DNA of 7,404 nt, taken from an uncultured Eubacteriales bacterium (lineage in GTDB: Bacteria; Bacillota; Clostridia; Peptostreptococcales; Anaerovoracaceae). A program made the position numbers and the translations under genes. The stretch covers positions 1-7,404 of the forward strand of contig CADBQT010000096.1 of assembly GCA_902796875.1 (NCBI GenBank). Reading direction: 5' to 3'. Below, piece by piece: positions 1-6,258 of the stretch (within the stretch, counting starts at the first letter, position 1; each line of letters opens with the position of its first letter). Below the pieces are notes generated by a model. That model did not search any database, was not told the DNA's origin, and saw only the letters and a program-made list of their open reading frames with translations.

Positions 1-363
1 ATGACCGTGCTGGTCTCCTCCCACAACCTGCGGGAGATGGAGGGCTACTGCGACCACATCGGGATCATCTCCCAGGGGAAGATGGTCATCGAGCGGGATC
101 TTGAGGACCTGAAGACGGACGTGCATAAGGTCCAGACCGCTTCCCGAAAAGGGGAAGAGATGGACTTCGGTGATCTGAACATCCTTCACCGGGAGAAGCG
201 GGGGTCCGTGGAGCTTCTGATCATCCGGGACAAGCGTGAACGGATCGAGGAGATCGTCGGCAGGGGCAACCCGGCGGTGTTCGACCTGCTGCCCCTGTCT
301 TTGGAAGAGATATTCATTTACGAGCTGGGAGGTGAGAGCGATGAGATCAACGGTATCATCTGA
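1..363 (+). CDS. ABC transporter ATP-binding protein, C-terminal part (5' truncated by window edge)
   Basis: This is the last 120 residues of an ABC-type ATPase that drives transport through the permease encoded next to it. The first codon in the window happens to be ATG but is very unlikely to be the start. The sequence opens inside the conserved end of the nucleotide-binding domain, with TVLVSSHNLREME, where the His of SSH is the H-loop (switch) residue. CDHIGIISQGKMV follows and is the usual last strand and turn of the domain. The Walker A, Q-loop, signature and Walker B motifs lie upstream of the window. The remaining roughly 80 residues are the variable C-terminal extension typical of ABC-2 exporter ATPases, ending with a SLEEIFIYE motif. 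The gene overlaps the permease start by 23 bp, which suggests translational coupling and one complex. The substrate cannot be read from the sequence. Confidence 0.93.
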   Translation: MTVLVSSHNLREMEGYCDHIGIISQGKMVIERDLEDLKTDVHKVQTASRKGEEMDFGDLNILHREKRGSVELLIIRDKRERIEEIVGRGNPAVFDLLPLSLEEIFIYELGGESDEINGII

Positions 364-2161
364 GAAGAGCACAACCAAGGGCGCCGCCGTTCTGGCCGGA
401 TACGACATCCGCCGGTTCTGGACCGTTCCCGCCCTCCTGGGCCTGTTCCTGCTGGCCTCCTGCCCGGTGGCCTGCCTGCTGACCTCCGCCGGAACCACCA
501 GCGGACGGCGGGAGTTCGTGGAGATGATGGGGAAGAACGAGTACGTGGTCTGCATGGTATTCTTCTTCGTCATGGCCATCGCCGCCGCCATGGGGATATT
601 CGGTTATCTCCAAAGGCAATCCGAGGCCAATCTGATCCACGCCCTGCCCGTATCCCGGACGAAGCTTTTTGCCACCCACTATCTGGTGGGTCTGGCCATG
701 CTCTTCGCGCCGGTGCTGATCACCGGGCTGGTCATGATGGTGTTCGGTATCCAGCCTCTGATGCTGATCCGATGGATCGTCCTCAGCTGGCTGACCTGCT
801 GGGCCTTTTATTCCATCGCCGTCTTCGCCGGTGTGGTGAGCGGCAACGTGTTCATGCATCTGTTCAACTATGTGTTCTTCACCTTCCTGCCGGTGATGGC
901 TCTGGCCATGCTCAGCTGGTACGGGGAGATGCTGCTCAACGGATATACCACGCCGGATCTGATCAACCGGATCATGACGGTGATCACGCCGCCGGTGGCC
1001 CTCTTCGGGGTCCCGTCCGCGGCCAGGATCGTCGGGTACGTGATCGTTTCCGCAGCCCTCAGCCTTATCGCATGGAAGATCTACAACCGCCGGGCGGTGG
1101 AGAATACGGGAGACTCTCTGGTCTTCTCCTGGACCCGGCTGGCCGTGGTGGCGGTGGTCTCCTTCCTGGGGGCCCTGGCCATGGGCGGCATGTTCTGGGC
1201 GGTATCGGAACTGGCCTCACCCTCCGGAATGCGGATCGCCCTGTTTGCCGGCATCGCCATCGGGTTTGCGGCCACCTTCCTGGTGATCAGCCTGATCGTC
1301 TATAAGGGAAGGAACATCTTCCGCAGGAAGAACCTTATGGCCGGCGGGGCGGCTATGGTGGCCACGGTATTGTTCATCGGAGGACTGTCCGCCGATCTGA
1401 CCGGATACGGCAAGGTGAGATTCGATCCTGCGGAAATGGATCAGGTATCCATATCCATCACCGGAACGGAAGGGATCATCGGATCGGACCGGTTCGATCC
1501 GGCCTACTACACCTTCGGAAACGATGAGAGCGGACTCTTCTTCAACCAGCCCATAACCCTGAAGGATCCGGAGAACATCGCGGCGGTATGCCACATCCAG
1601 AACGTCCTGGCCGACGGGGGATCGGCGACGGGCATTACCGGAGGCGTGGTCTCGGAGAATGACCCGAATGGTGAAGATTTCTACGGCGAATTCGGTCTGG
1701 TGGGGAAGAAGAAGTCCGGAGTATCCATCCGCAGGCAGTACAACAACGTGAACGATATGCTGTGGGATAAGATCCGCCCGGATCTGGAGATCATCTTCCA
1801 GTCCGCCGAGTTCAAAGACATGTTCAGCCTGACCCATCTGCGGTACGGGGTAAATAAGATAGATATCAGTGGCTATGCCAAAGGCACCGACGATAGCCTG
1901 GGTGGCATGAACCTGTCCGAAAGACAGCAGGAGACACTTCTCCGTGCCCTGGATCAGGATCTGGCCGGCATGACCTGGAGCAAGTACCGGGAAATGGAGA
2001 AAACCTCTTCCGAAACCCGGCCGCCAAAGGACTATTACAGCATCGGTGTGGAACTGGCGGATGGCGATGAGACCCTCCTGACCATCACCGTGACGGAGGA
2101 CAGTCCGGCCGCATGGGCCTGGATCCAGAAAAACTTCCGTCCGACAGATATGGAAGAATAA
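341..2161 (+). CDS. ABC-2 type transporter permease with large C-terminal extracytoplasmic domain
   Basis: This is a 606-residue membrane subunit of an ABC exporter, partner of the overlapping ATPase. The reading frame is open further upstream, but the ATG at 341 is chosen because GGGAGGTGA at 328-336 is a good ribosome binding site and the longer version would lie wholly inside the ATPase gene. Eight or nine hydrophobic segments are visible at about residues 28-49, 69-90, 110-137, 140-165, 171-193, 212-246, 266-290, 299-321 and 332-352. The stretch around residues 97-116 (LIHALPVSRTKLFATHYL) is the cytoplasmic coupling motif common in ABC-2 permeases. Residues from about 355 to 606 are hydrophilic and probably form a folded domain on the outer face. 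From memory it resembles the C-terminal domain called DUF6449 in clostridial exporters, but that assignment is not certain. The substrate is unknown; lipid, peptide or antibiotic export are all possible. Confidence 0.9.
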   Translation: MRSTVSSEKSTTKGAAVLAGYDIRRFWTVPALLGLFLLASCPVACLLTSAGTTSGRREFVEMMGKNEYVVCMVFFFVMAIAAAMGIFGYLQRQSEANLIHALPVSRTKLFATHYLVGLAMLFAPVLITGLVMMVFGIQPLMLIRWIVLSWLTCWAFYSIAVFAGVVSGNVFMHLFNYVFFTFLPVMALAMLSWYGEMLLNGYTTPDLINRIMTVITPPVALFGVPSAARIVGYVIVSAALSLIAWKIYNRRAVENTGDSLVFSWTRLAVVAVVSFLGALAMGGMFWAVSELASPSGMRIALFAGIAIGFAATFLVISLIVYKGRNIFRRKNLMAGGAAMVATVLFIGGLSADLTGYGKVRFDPAEMDQVSISITGTEGIIGSDRFDPAYYTFGNDESGLFFNQPITLKDPENIAAVCHIQNVLADGGSATGITGGVVSENDPNGEDFYGEFGLVGKKKSGVSIRRQYNNVNDMLWDKIRPDLEIIFQSAEFKDMFSLTHLRYGVNKIDISGYAKGTDDSLGGMNLSERQQETLLRALDQDLAGMTWSKYREMEKTSSETRPPKDYYSIGVELADGDETLLTITVTEDSPAAWAWIQKNFRPTDMEE

Positions 2162-2179
2162 GCGGGGATCTGGTATAAT
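2151..2179 (+). promoter_or_regulatory. Extended -10 promoter for the FTR-like gene
   Basis: A perfect TATAAT lies at 2174-2179 and is preceded by TG at 2171-2172, giving TGGTATAAT, an extended -10. The hexamer 17 bp upstream (TGGAAG, 2151-2156) matches the -35 consensus poorly, which is tolerated when the -10 is extended. The predicted start is near 2186, giving a leader of about 28 nt with GGGAGG at 2201-2206 placed 7 nt before the ATG at 2214. The -35 overlaps the last codons of the permease gene, so there is no room for a terminator between the two genes. Confidence 0.65.
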
Positions 2180-2213
2180 CGGGGTACGTTAAACCGCCAA
2201 GGGAGGAAAAGAG

Positions 2214-2411
2214 ATGAAAATCACATTCAATGAAGACACCAAGGTCGTAAACGCTATTCGGGAAGGTCTGAAGAAGAAGGAAGGGTACTGCCCCTGCCGT
2301 CTGGACAAGACCGAGGAAAACATCTGCATGTGCCAGGAATTCCGGGATCAGATCGCCGATCCCAACTTCGAGGGATACTGCCACTGCCACCTGTATTACA
2401 AGGCAAAATAA
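2214..2411 (+). CDS. Ferredoxin:thioredoxin reductase catalytic-chain-like small Fe-S protein
   Basis: A 65-residue protein carries the three Cys pairs of the ferredoxin:thioredoxin reductase (FTR) catalytic subunit: CPC at 26-28, CMC at 38-40 and CHC at 56-58. In plant and cyanobacterial FTR, four of these six Cys bind a [4Fe-4S] cluster and two form the redox-active disulfide that receives electrons from ferredoxin and reduces thioredoxin. By analogy C28 and C58 would be the disulfide and C26, C38, C40 and C56 the cluster ligands. The Cys-to-Cys span is 33 residues, as in the plant type, but the middle pair is shifted toward the first (spacings 9 and 15 instead of 16 and 8). The protein is much shorter than chloroplast FTR chains, and no variable subunit is encoded nearby. 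It has its own promoter and RBS and lies 95 bp upstream of clpB. The real partner in this organism is unknown. Confidence 0.85.
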   Translation: MKITFNEDTKVVNAIREGLKKKEGYCPCRLDKTEENICMCQEFRDQIADPNFEGYCHCHLYYKAK

Positions 2412-2417
2412 AAATTG

Positions 2418-2444
2418 TTAGCACTCTTTTGAGGTGAGTGCCAA
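2418..2444 (+). promoter_or_regulatory. CIRCE element (HrcA repressor operator) upstream of clpB
   Basis: The sequence reads TTAGCACTC (2418-2426), a 9-bp spacer, then GAGTGCCAA (2436-2444). It matches the CIRCE consensus TTAGCACTC-N9-GAGTGCTAA with a single change, C for T at 2442. CIRCE is the binding site of the heat-shock repressor HrcA, so clpB is predicted to be derepressed on heat or protein-folding stress. The element lies 7 bp upstream of the -35 box rather than downstream of the transcription start, where it is usually found at dnaK and groE operons. Confidence 0.92.
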
Positions 2445-2451
2445 AAAATCA

Positions 2452-2480
2452 TTGACATTACCCCCTGGCAGGTTTACAAT
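2452..2480 (+). promoter_or_regulatory. Housekeeping-type promoter of clpB
   Basis: A consensus -35 (TTGACA, 2452-2457) and a near-consensus -10 (TACAAT, 2475-2480) are separated by exactly 17 bp. Transcription should begin close to 2487, giving a leader of only about 20 nt that contains little more than the ribosome binding site. The promoter sits directly downstream of the CIRCE element. Its spacer and -10 form the left arm and loop of an inverted repeat that ends at the clpB RBS. Confidence 0.85.
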
Positions 2481-2506
2481 GAAATCAGCCTAAGGGGGTG
2501 ATTTTT
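2457..2506 (+). terminator. Long imperfect inverted repeat with T-run: probable terminator of the FTR-like gene, overlapping the clpB promoter and RBS
   Basis: Positions 2457-2466 (ATTACCCCCT) pair with 2493-2502 (AGGGGGTGAT, one T-G wobble). After a 2-nt bulge at 2491-2492, GGC 2467-2469 pairs with GCC 2488-2490. After an A-A mismatch, 2471-2475 pairs with 2482-2486, leaving a 6-nt loop (2476-2481). This makes 18 pairs in all, with a GC-rich core followed by five T at 2502-2506. It has the form of an intrinsic terminator for transcripts entering from the FTR-like gene, which has no other visible terminator. The right arm also contains the clpB ribosome binding site, so any read-through RNA would have that site masked. 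RNA begun at the clpB promoter (about 2487) lacks the left arm. It could instead be an RNA switch if an unseen start lies upstream. Confidence 0.6.
2493..2500 (+). promoter_or_regulatory. clpB ribosome binding site
   Basis: AGGGGGTG differs from the ideal AGGAGGTG by one base and lies 6-8 nt before the ATG at 2507. It fixes that ATG as the start and argues against the in-frame GTG at 2498, which is part of the site itself. It is the right arm of the inverted repeat spanning 2457-2502. Confidence 0.8.
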
Positions 2507-5110
2507 ATGAACATACAAAAATATACACAAAACGCGCAGAATGCGATCATCGATTGCCAGAATATCGCCGTCGAAGAAGGCCATCAGGGCGTGGATGGAG
2601 AGCATCTGCATCTGGCTCTGCTCATGCAAAAGGACGGTCTGATCCCCAAACTCCTCCAGTTCATGGAGGTGAATACGGGGGAGATGATCGGCTCTTTGGA
2701 GGCAGAGATCGATAAACTGCCCAAGGTTTCCGGCGGAGCGGATTCCATGTATTCCACCCGGAGACTGCAGCAGCTCTTTATCGCCGCAGAGAAAAAAGCG
2801 GACAAGCTCAAGGATGAATTCGTCAGCGTGGAGCACCTGTATCTGGCGCTTCTGGATGAACGGAACACGCCGTCGGCCCAGATCCTGAAACGGTATGGGG
2901 TGACCAAGGACGGGTTCCTTCAGGCGCTGAATCAGGTTCGGGGCAACCAGCGGGTGACCAGCCAGAACCCGGAGGAAAACTACGATGCCCTGAATAAATA
3001 CGGACGGGACCTGGTGGAAATGGCCAGAGAAGGCAAGCTGGATCCGGTCATCGGACGAGACGCGGAGATCCGTCACACCATTCAGATCCTTTCCCGACGG
3101 ACGAAGAACAACCCGGTGCTCATCGGTGAGCCCGGCGTGGGCAAGACCGCCGTCGTCGAAGGGCTGGCTCAGCGGATCCTTAACGGGGACGTGCCGGAAG
3201 GGCTGAAGGACAAGACCATATTCGCCCTGGATATGGGCGCCCTCATCGCCGGAGCCAAGTTCCGGGGAGAGTTCGAAGAGCGGCTCAAGGCGGTCCTGGG
3301 CGAGATCGAGAAATCCGACGGCAGGATCCTCCTGTTCATCGACGAACTCCACAACATCGTCGGCGCCGGCAAAAGCGAAGGCGCCATGGACGCCGGGAAC
3401 CTGCTGAAGCCCAAACTGGCCAGGGGAGAGCTCCACTGCATCGGTGCCACCACTCTGGACGAATACAGAAAATACATCGAGAAAGACGCGGCCCTGGAGC
3501 GCCGGTTCCAGAAGGTCATGGTGGACCAGCCTACGGTGGAAGACACCATCTCCATCCTTCGCGGACTGAAGGAACGGTTCGAGATCCATCACGGGGTGAG
3601 GATCACCGACGGCGCCCTCATCGCCTGCGCCACCCTTTCCGATCGCTACATCAGCGACCGGTTCCTGCCGGACAAGGCCATCGACCTGATGGACGAGGCC
3701 GCATCCAAGATCCGGACCGAGATCGACAGCATGCCGGAGGAACTGGACCAGATCTCCCGGAAGATCATGCAGCTGGAGATCGAAAAACAGGCCTTGGGCA
3801 AGGAAAACGACAAGGCATCCGCCCATCGGCTGGAGGTCCTGGAAGAGGAACTGGCCCAGCTGAAAGACGAGAGCAACGCCATGCGGGCCCAGTGGGAGGG
3901 CGAGAAAAAAGCCATTTCCGAGGTCAAAGTGGTCAAACAGCAGATCGAGGACGTGCGGCTCCAGATCGAGGAGGCCGAGCGGGGCTATGATCTGGAGAAG
4001 CTGGCGGAACTGAAATACGGAACCCTTCCCGACCTGGAGAAGAAACTGGAGGAAGAGAAGGAAAAGGCGGAGAAAGCGGAAGAATCCCGTCTGCTGAAGG
4101 AAGAGGTCACCGAAGAAGAGATCGCCGAGGTCATCTCCGGATGGACGGGGATCCCGGTGAGCAAACTGGTGGAAAGCGAGAGGGACAAGCTGCTGAAGCT
4201 GCCGGATATCCTCCACAAGAGGGTCATCGGTCAGGAGGAAGGGGTCAGGGTCGTATCCGAATCCGTCCTCCGGGCGAGGGCCGGACTCAAGGACGAGAAG
4301 CGTCCCATCGGATCCTTCATCTTCCTGGGACCCACCGGCGTGGGCAAGACCGAACTGGCCAAATCCCTGTCGGAAGCCCTCTTCGATTCGGAGAAGAACA
4401 TGGTCCGGATCGACATGTCCGAATACATGGAGAAACACTCCGTCTCGAGATTGGTGGGAGCTCCTCCGGGATACGTGGGCTACGACGAGGGAGGACAACT
4501 GACGGAAGCGGTCCGCCGCAAACCCTACAGCGTCATCCTTTTCGACGAGATCGAAAAGGCTCACCCGGACGTGTTCAACATCCTGCTTCAGCTTCTGGAT
4601 GACGGCCGGCTGACGGACAACCAGGGAAGAACGGTGGACTTCAAAAACACCATCGTGATCATGACCTCCAACATCGGAAGCAACTACCTGATCGACGGGA
4701 TCAGGGAGGACGGCACCGTGGACGAAGAGGTGAAGCAGAAGGTGGAAAACGAGATGAAGCGCCACTTCCGTCCCGAGTTCCTCAACCGGATCGACGACAT
4801 CGTGGTCTTCTCCCCGCTGACGGAGGATCAGATCGTCAGGATCATCGAACTGACCATGAAGGACATCGAGCAGCGGCTCTCCGAGCGGGGGATCACCCTG
4901 GAACTGACGGAAGAAGCCAAACGGTTCATCGCCGACGAAAGCTACGACGCCCAGTACGGCGCCCGTCCGGTGAAACGGTTCCTCCAGAGAAATGTGGAGA
5001 CCGAGCTGGCGGGAGAACTGATCCGGGGAACCATATCCGATGAGGATCACGTGACCATCGACACCGATGGGGAGAAACTGACCTTCACGGCCCAGGGGCA
5101 GGTACAGTAA
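2507..5110 (+). CDS. clpB: ClpB, Hsp100 ATP-dependent protein disaggregase
   Basis: This is a full-length, 867-residue ClpB, the cytosolic hexameric AAA+ machine that pulls polypeptides out of aggregates together with DnaK and its co-chaperones. The N-terminal Clp_N repeats occupy about residues 1-145. The first AAA+ module has Walker A GEPGVGKT at 207-214, pore loop AKFRG with F252 (Tyr in E. coli), Walker B with D279-E280, and Arg fingers R332-R333. The coiled-coil middle domain, which separates ClpB from ClpC and ClpA, runs from about 410 to 525 and is very rich in Glu and Lys. The second module has Walker A GPTGVGKT at 608-615, pore loop GYVGYDEGG around Y656, Walker B D680-E681, and the FLNR Arg finger near 761. 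No catalytic residue is missing. There is no IGF/L-type ClpP-docking loop expected in this family. Expression is predicted to be under HrcA through the CIRCE site. The gene ends 6 bp from a convergent operon. Confidence 0.98.
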   Translation: MNIQKYTQNAQNAIIDCQNIAVEEGHQGVDGEHLHLALLMQKDGLIPKLLQFMEVNTGEMIGSLEAEIDKLPKVSGGADSMYSTRRLQQLFIAAEKKADKLKDEFVSVEHLYLALLDERNTPSAQILKRYGVTKDGFLQALNQVRGNQRVTSQNPEENYDALNKYGRDLVEMAREGKLDPVIGRDAEIRHTIQILSRRTKNNPVLIGEPGVGKTAVVEGLAQRILNGDVPEGLKDKTIFALDMGALIAGAKFRGEFEERLKAVLGEIEKSDGRILLFIDELHNIVGAGKSEGAMDAGNLLKPKLARGELHCIGATTLDEYRKYIEKDAALERRFQKVMVDQPTVEDTISILRGLKERFEIHHGVRITDGALIACATLSDRYISDRFLPDKAIDLMDEAASKIRTEIDSMPEELDQISRKIMQLEIEKQALGKENDKASAHRLEVLEEELAQLKDESNAMRAQWEGEKKAISEVKVVKQQIEDVRLQIEEAERGYDLEKLAELKYGTLPDLEKKLEEEKEKAEKAEESRLLKEEVTEEEIAEVISGWTGIPVSKLVESERDKLLKLPDILHKRVIGQEEGVRVVSESVLRARAGLKDEKRPIGSFIFLGPTGVGKTELAKSLSEALFDSEKNMVRIDMSEYMEKHSVSRLVGAPPGYVGYDEGGQLTEAVRRKPYSVILFDEIEKAHPDVFNILLQLLDDGRLTDNQGRTVDFKNTIVIMTSNIGSNYLIDGIREDGTVDEEVKQKVENEMKRHFRPEFLNRIDDIVVFSPLTEDQIVRIIELTMKDIEQRLSERGITLELTEEAKRFIADESYDAQYGARPVKRFLQRNVETELAGELIRGTISDEDHVTIDTDGEKLTFTAQGQVQ

Positions 5111-5116
5111 AGGGGA

Positions 5117-5650
5117 TCAGGAAAGCTTCAGCTTATCGTTCCCCAGACCCCGGAACCGCCGGTAATAGAAGCGGATGAGAAAGGTCAGGACGAAGTCGTA
5201 GAGAAGCAGGAAGAGAATGCCTGCGGGGATGAGCACGAAGACCGGGTAATCCGGCAGATGGATGCTCTGGGCCACGACTTTGGCGAAAGCCGTCAGGCCG
5301 ACGCATAAAACACAAGCGAAAAAAGCGCACTTGCACAGTACCTGGAGCAGGGGCGCTTTTATTTTTTCGATAAAGCATTTCACCACCGGGTAGTACCCGA
5401 ACAGGGCGATGTAGGGGAGCATGAACACCTTGCCCGGGAGCAGGAAGAGCCCCAGGATGGATGCTCCCGCAAAAAGCAGAAGTCCCCCGCCAACGCCGGT
5501 CTCGATGATCATGACCGCGGTGAAGAGGGAGGTGATGGCAAAAAAGGTCATATCTACCCCGGGGACGATGGTGCCGCCGAAGAGAAAGACGAGAGTCAGC
5601 GCCAGGCAGATCCCGCCGAAGGCAGGTTTGAAGGCAGGCGACTGTCTCAT
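5117..5650 (-). CDS. Small polytopic membrane protein, possibly ECF S-component-like
   Basis: This is a 177-residue hydrophobic protein with about six membrane segments, at roughly residues 10-29, 33-51, 53-72, 75-91, 101-125 and 135-160, and a short basic C-terminal tail (FYYRRFRG). The start is taken as the ATG at 5650, two bases after the stop of the upstream J-protein gene. A TTG at 5671 in the same frame would extend it by seven residues. No clear Shine-Dalgarno site precedes the ATG, so translation is probably by re-initiation after the upstream gene. The size and the run of small residues in the first segments (FGGICLALTLVFLF), together with an F-G-Y-Y-P motif at residues 84-88, recall the substrate-binding S components of ECF-type vitamin transporters. 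This is resemblance only, and no ligand can be proposed. It is the last gene of a three-gene operon and converges on clpB. Confidence 0.85.
   Translation of the reverse strand: MRQSPAFKPAFGGICLALTLVFLFGGTIVPGVDMTFFAITSLFTAVMIIETGVGGGLLLFAGASILGLFLLPGKVFMLPYIALFGYYPVVKCFIEKIKAPLLQVLCKCAFFACVLCVGLTAFAKVVAQSIHLPDYPVFVLIPAGILFLLLYDFVLTFLIRFYYRRFRGLGNDKLKLS
5321..5367 (+). terminator. Candidate clpB terminator hairpin inside the convergent gene
   Basis: AAAAGCGC (5321-5328) pairs perfectly with GCGCTTTT (5353-5360). After one A-G mismatch, 5330-5334 pairs with 5347-5351 with one T-G wobble, leaving a 12-nt loop. TTTTATTTTTT follows at 5357-5367. It lies about 210 bp past the clpB stop, within the minus-strand membrane protein gene. 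Six A at 5319-5324 mean the structure also looks like a terminator when read on the minus strand, where it would fall mid-gene. It may be a by-product of the Lys and Phe codons there. Confidence 0.4.
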
Positions 5651-5652
5651 GA

Positions 5653-6258
5653 TCAGATGCAGTCGCAGCAACAGTCAGCGCAGATGTAGCACTGAAGGGC
5701 CTGGCAGCAGAGATCGTCGTTGCGGTAGCCCTGACCCATGGCTGTGTTCTGATACTGGACGTTCTGTCCCGTGATGGCGGTCAGGTGCTGACGGTATTCC
5801 CGGTTGGTGGGGTCCATATTGCAGGCGGTCTGAAGCTTGTTGACCGCGTCGTCGTACCAGCCTTTGCGGGTGGAGAGAACGCCGGAGAGGAAGAACCACT
5901 CGGCGCTCCGGTCGCTGCTCCGGTTCAGGATGGCTTCCGCCTCGCCCAGATTGCCCGAGTCGATGTGGCGCCGGACCTGCATGTAGTCCGCAGGGCCATG
6001 GGAGCCTGCGCCGGAACTGTATCCGCCGGAGGAGCTGCCGTAACTGTTCCCGGATCCCCAGCCGCCGGAAGAACCCCGCCGTTTCATGATCTCATCGTAG
6101 GCTTCGTTGATCTCCTGGAGCTTGTCCTCCGCCAGATCGGCCAGGGGATTGTTCTGATACTTGTCCGGATGATATTTCTTTACCAGCGCTTTGTATGCTT
6201 CTCTGATCTGATCGTCGGTGGCGTTTTCGGATACGCCCAGCACTTCATAGGGATTCAT
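5653..6258 (-). CDS. J-domain protein with TPR-like region and Cys-rich C-terminal tail
   Basis: A 201-residue DnaJ-family (Hsp40-like) protein expected to stimulate the ATPase of a DnaK partner. The J-domain fills residues 1-61, with the essential HPD tripeptide at 30-32 between helices II and III. Residues 62-88 are a Gly/Ser/Tyr-rich flexible linker. Residues 91-165 form helix pairs with TPR-like spacing (SGNLGEAEAIL, then KGWYDDAVNKL..CNMDP). The last 18 residues hold eight Cys (184, 185, 190, 193, 196, 197, 198, 200), which could bind metal or anchor the protein. There is no classical DnaJ zinc-finger domain, so this is a specialised J-protein rather than the housekeeping DnaJ. The ATG at 6258 has a good RBS (AAGGAGAG, 6262-6269) and overlaps the stop of the upstream gene as ATGA. 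The downstream membrane protein gene begins two bases after its stop. Confidence 0.93.
   Translation of the reverse strand: MNPYEVLGVSENATDDQIREAYKALVKKYHPDKYQNNPLADLAEDKLQEINEAYDEIMKRRGSSGGWGSGNSYGSSSGGYSSGAGSHGPADYMQVRRHIDSGNLGEAEAILNRSSDRSAEWFFLSGVLSTRKGWYDDAVNKLQTACNMDPTNREYRQHLTAITGQNVQYQNTAMGQGYRNDDLCCQALQCYICADCCCDCI

Noticed and set aside
236..340. Longer start for the ABC permease
   Set aside because: The extra 35 residues are an Arg/Cys/Ser-rich out-of-frame reading of the ATPase gene with no RBS. The ATG at 341 has a strong RBS.
2498..2506. GTG start for clpB three codons upstream
   Set aside because: This GTG is part of the Shine-Dalgarno sequence itself. The ATG at 2507 is correctly spaced.
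3921..3937. Tandem GGTCAAA heptads resembling a CtsR heat-shock operator
   Set aside because: The two heptads are 9 bp apart instead of the 10 of CtsR sites. They are repeated Val-Lys codons within the clpB middle domain and are far from any promoter.
2474..5050. Uninterrupted minus-strand reading frame of 858 codons opposite clpB
   Set aside because: It mirrors clpB codon usage in a GC-rich gene: the translation is a low-complexity mix of Leu, Phe, His, Asp and Val with no recognisable domain. It has no RBS, and its upstream end lies inside the clpB control region.
5111..5144. GGGGA / TCCCC inverted repeat just after the clpB stop
   Set aside because: The stem is only five pairs with a long loop and no T-run after it, so it does not support a terminator call.
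5651..5671. TTG start at 5671 for the small membrane protein
   Set aside because: It would lie within the J-protein gene without an RBS. The ATG at 5650 directly after the J-protein stop suits re-initiation.
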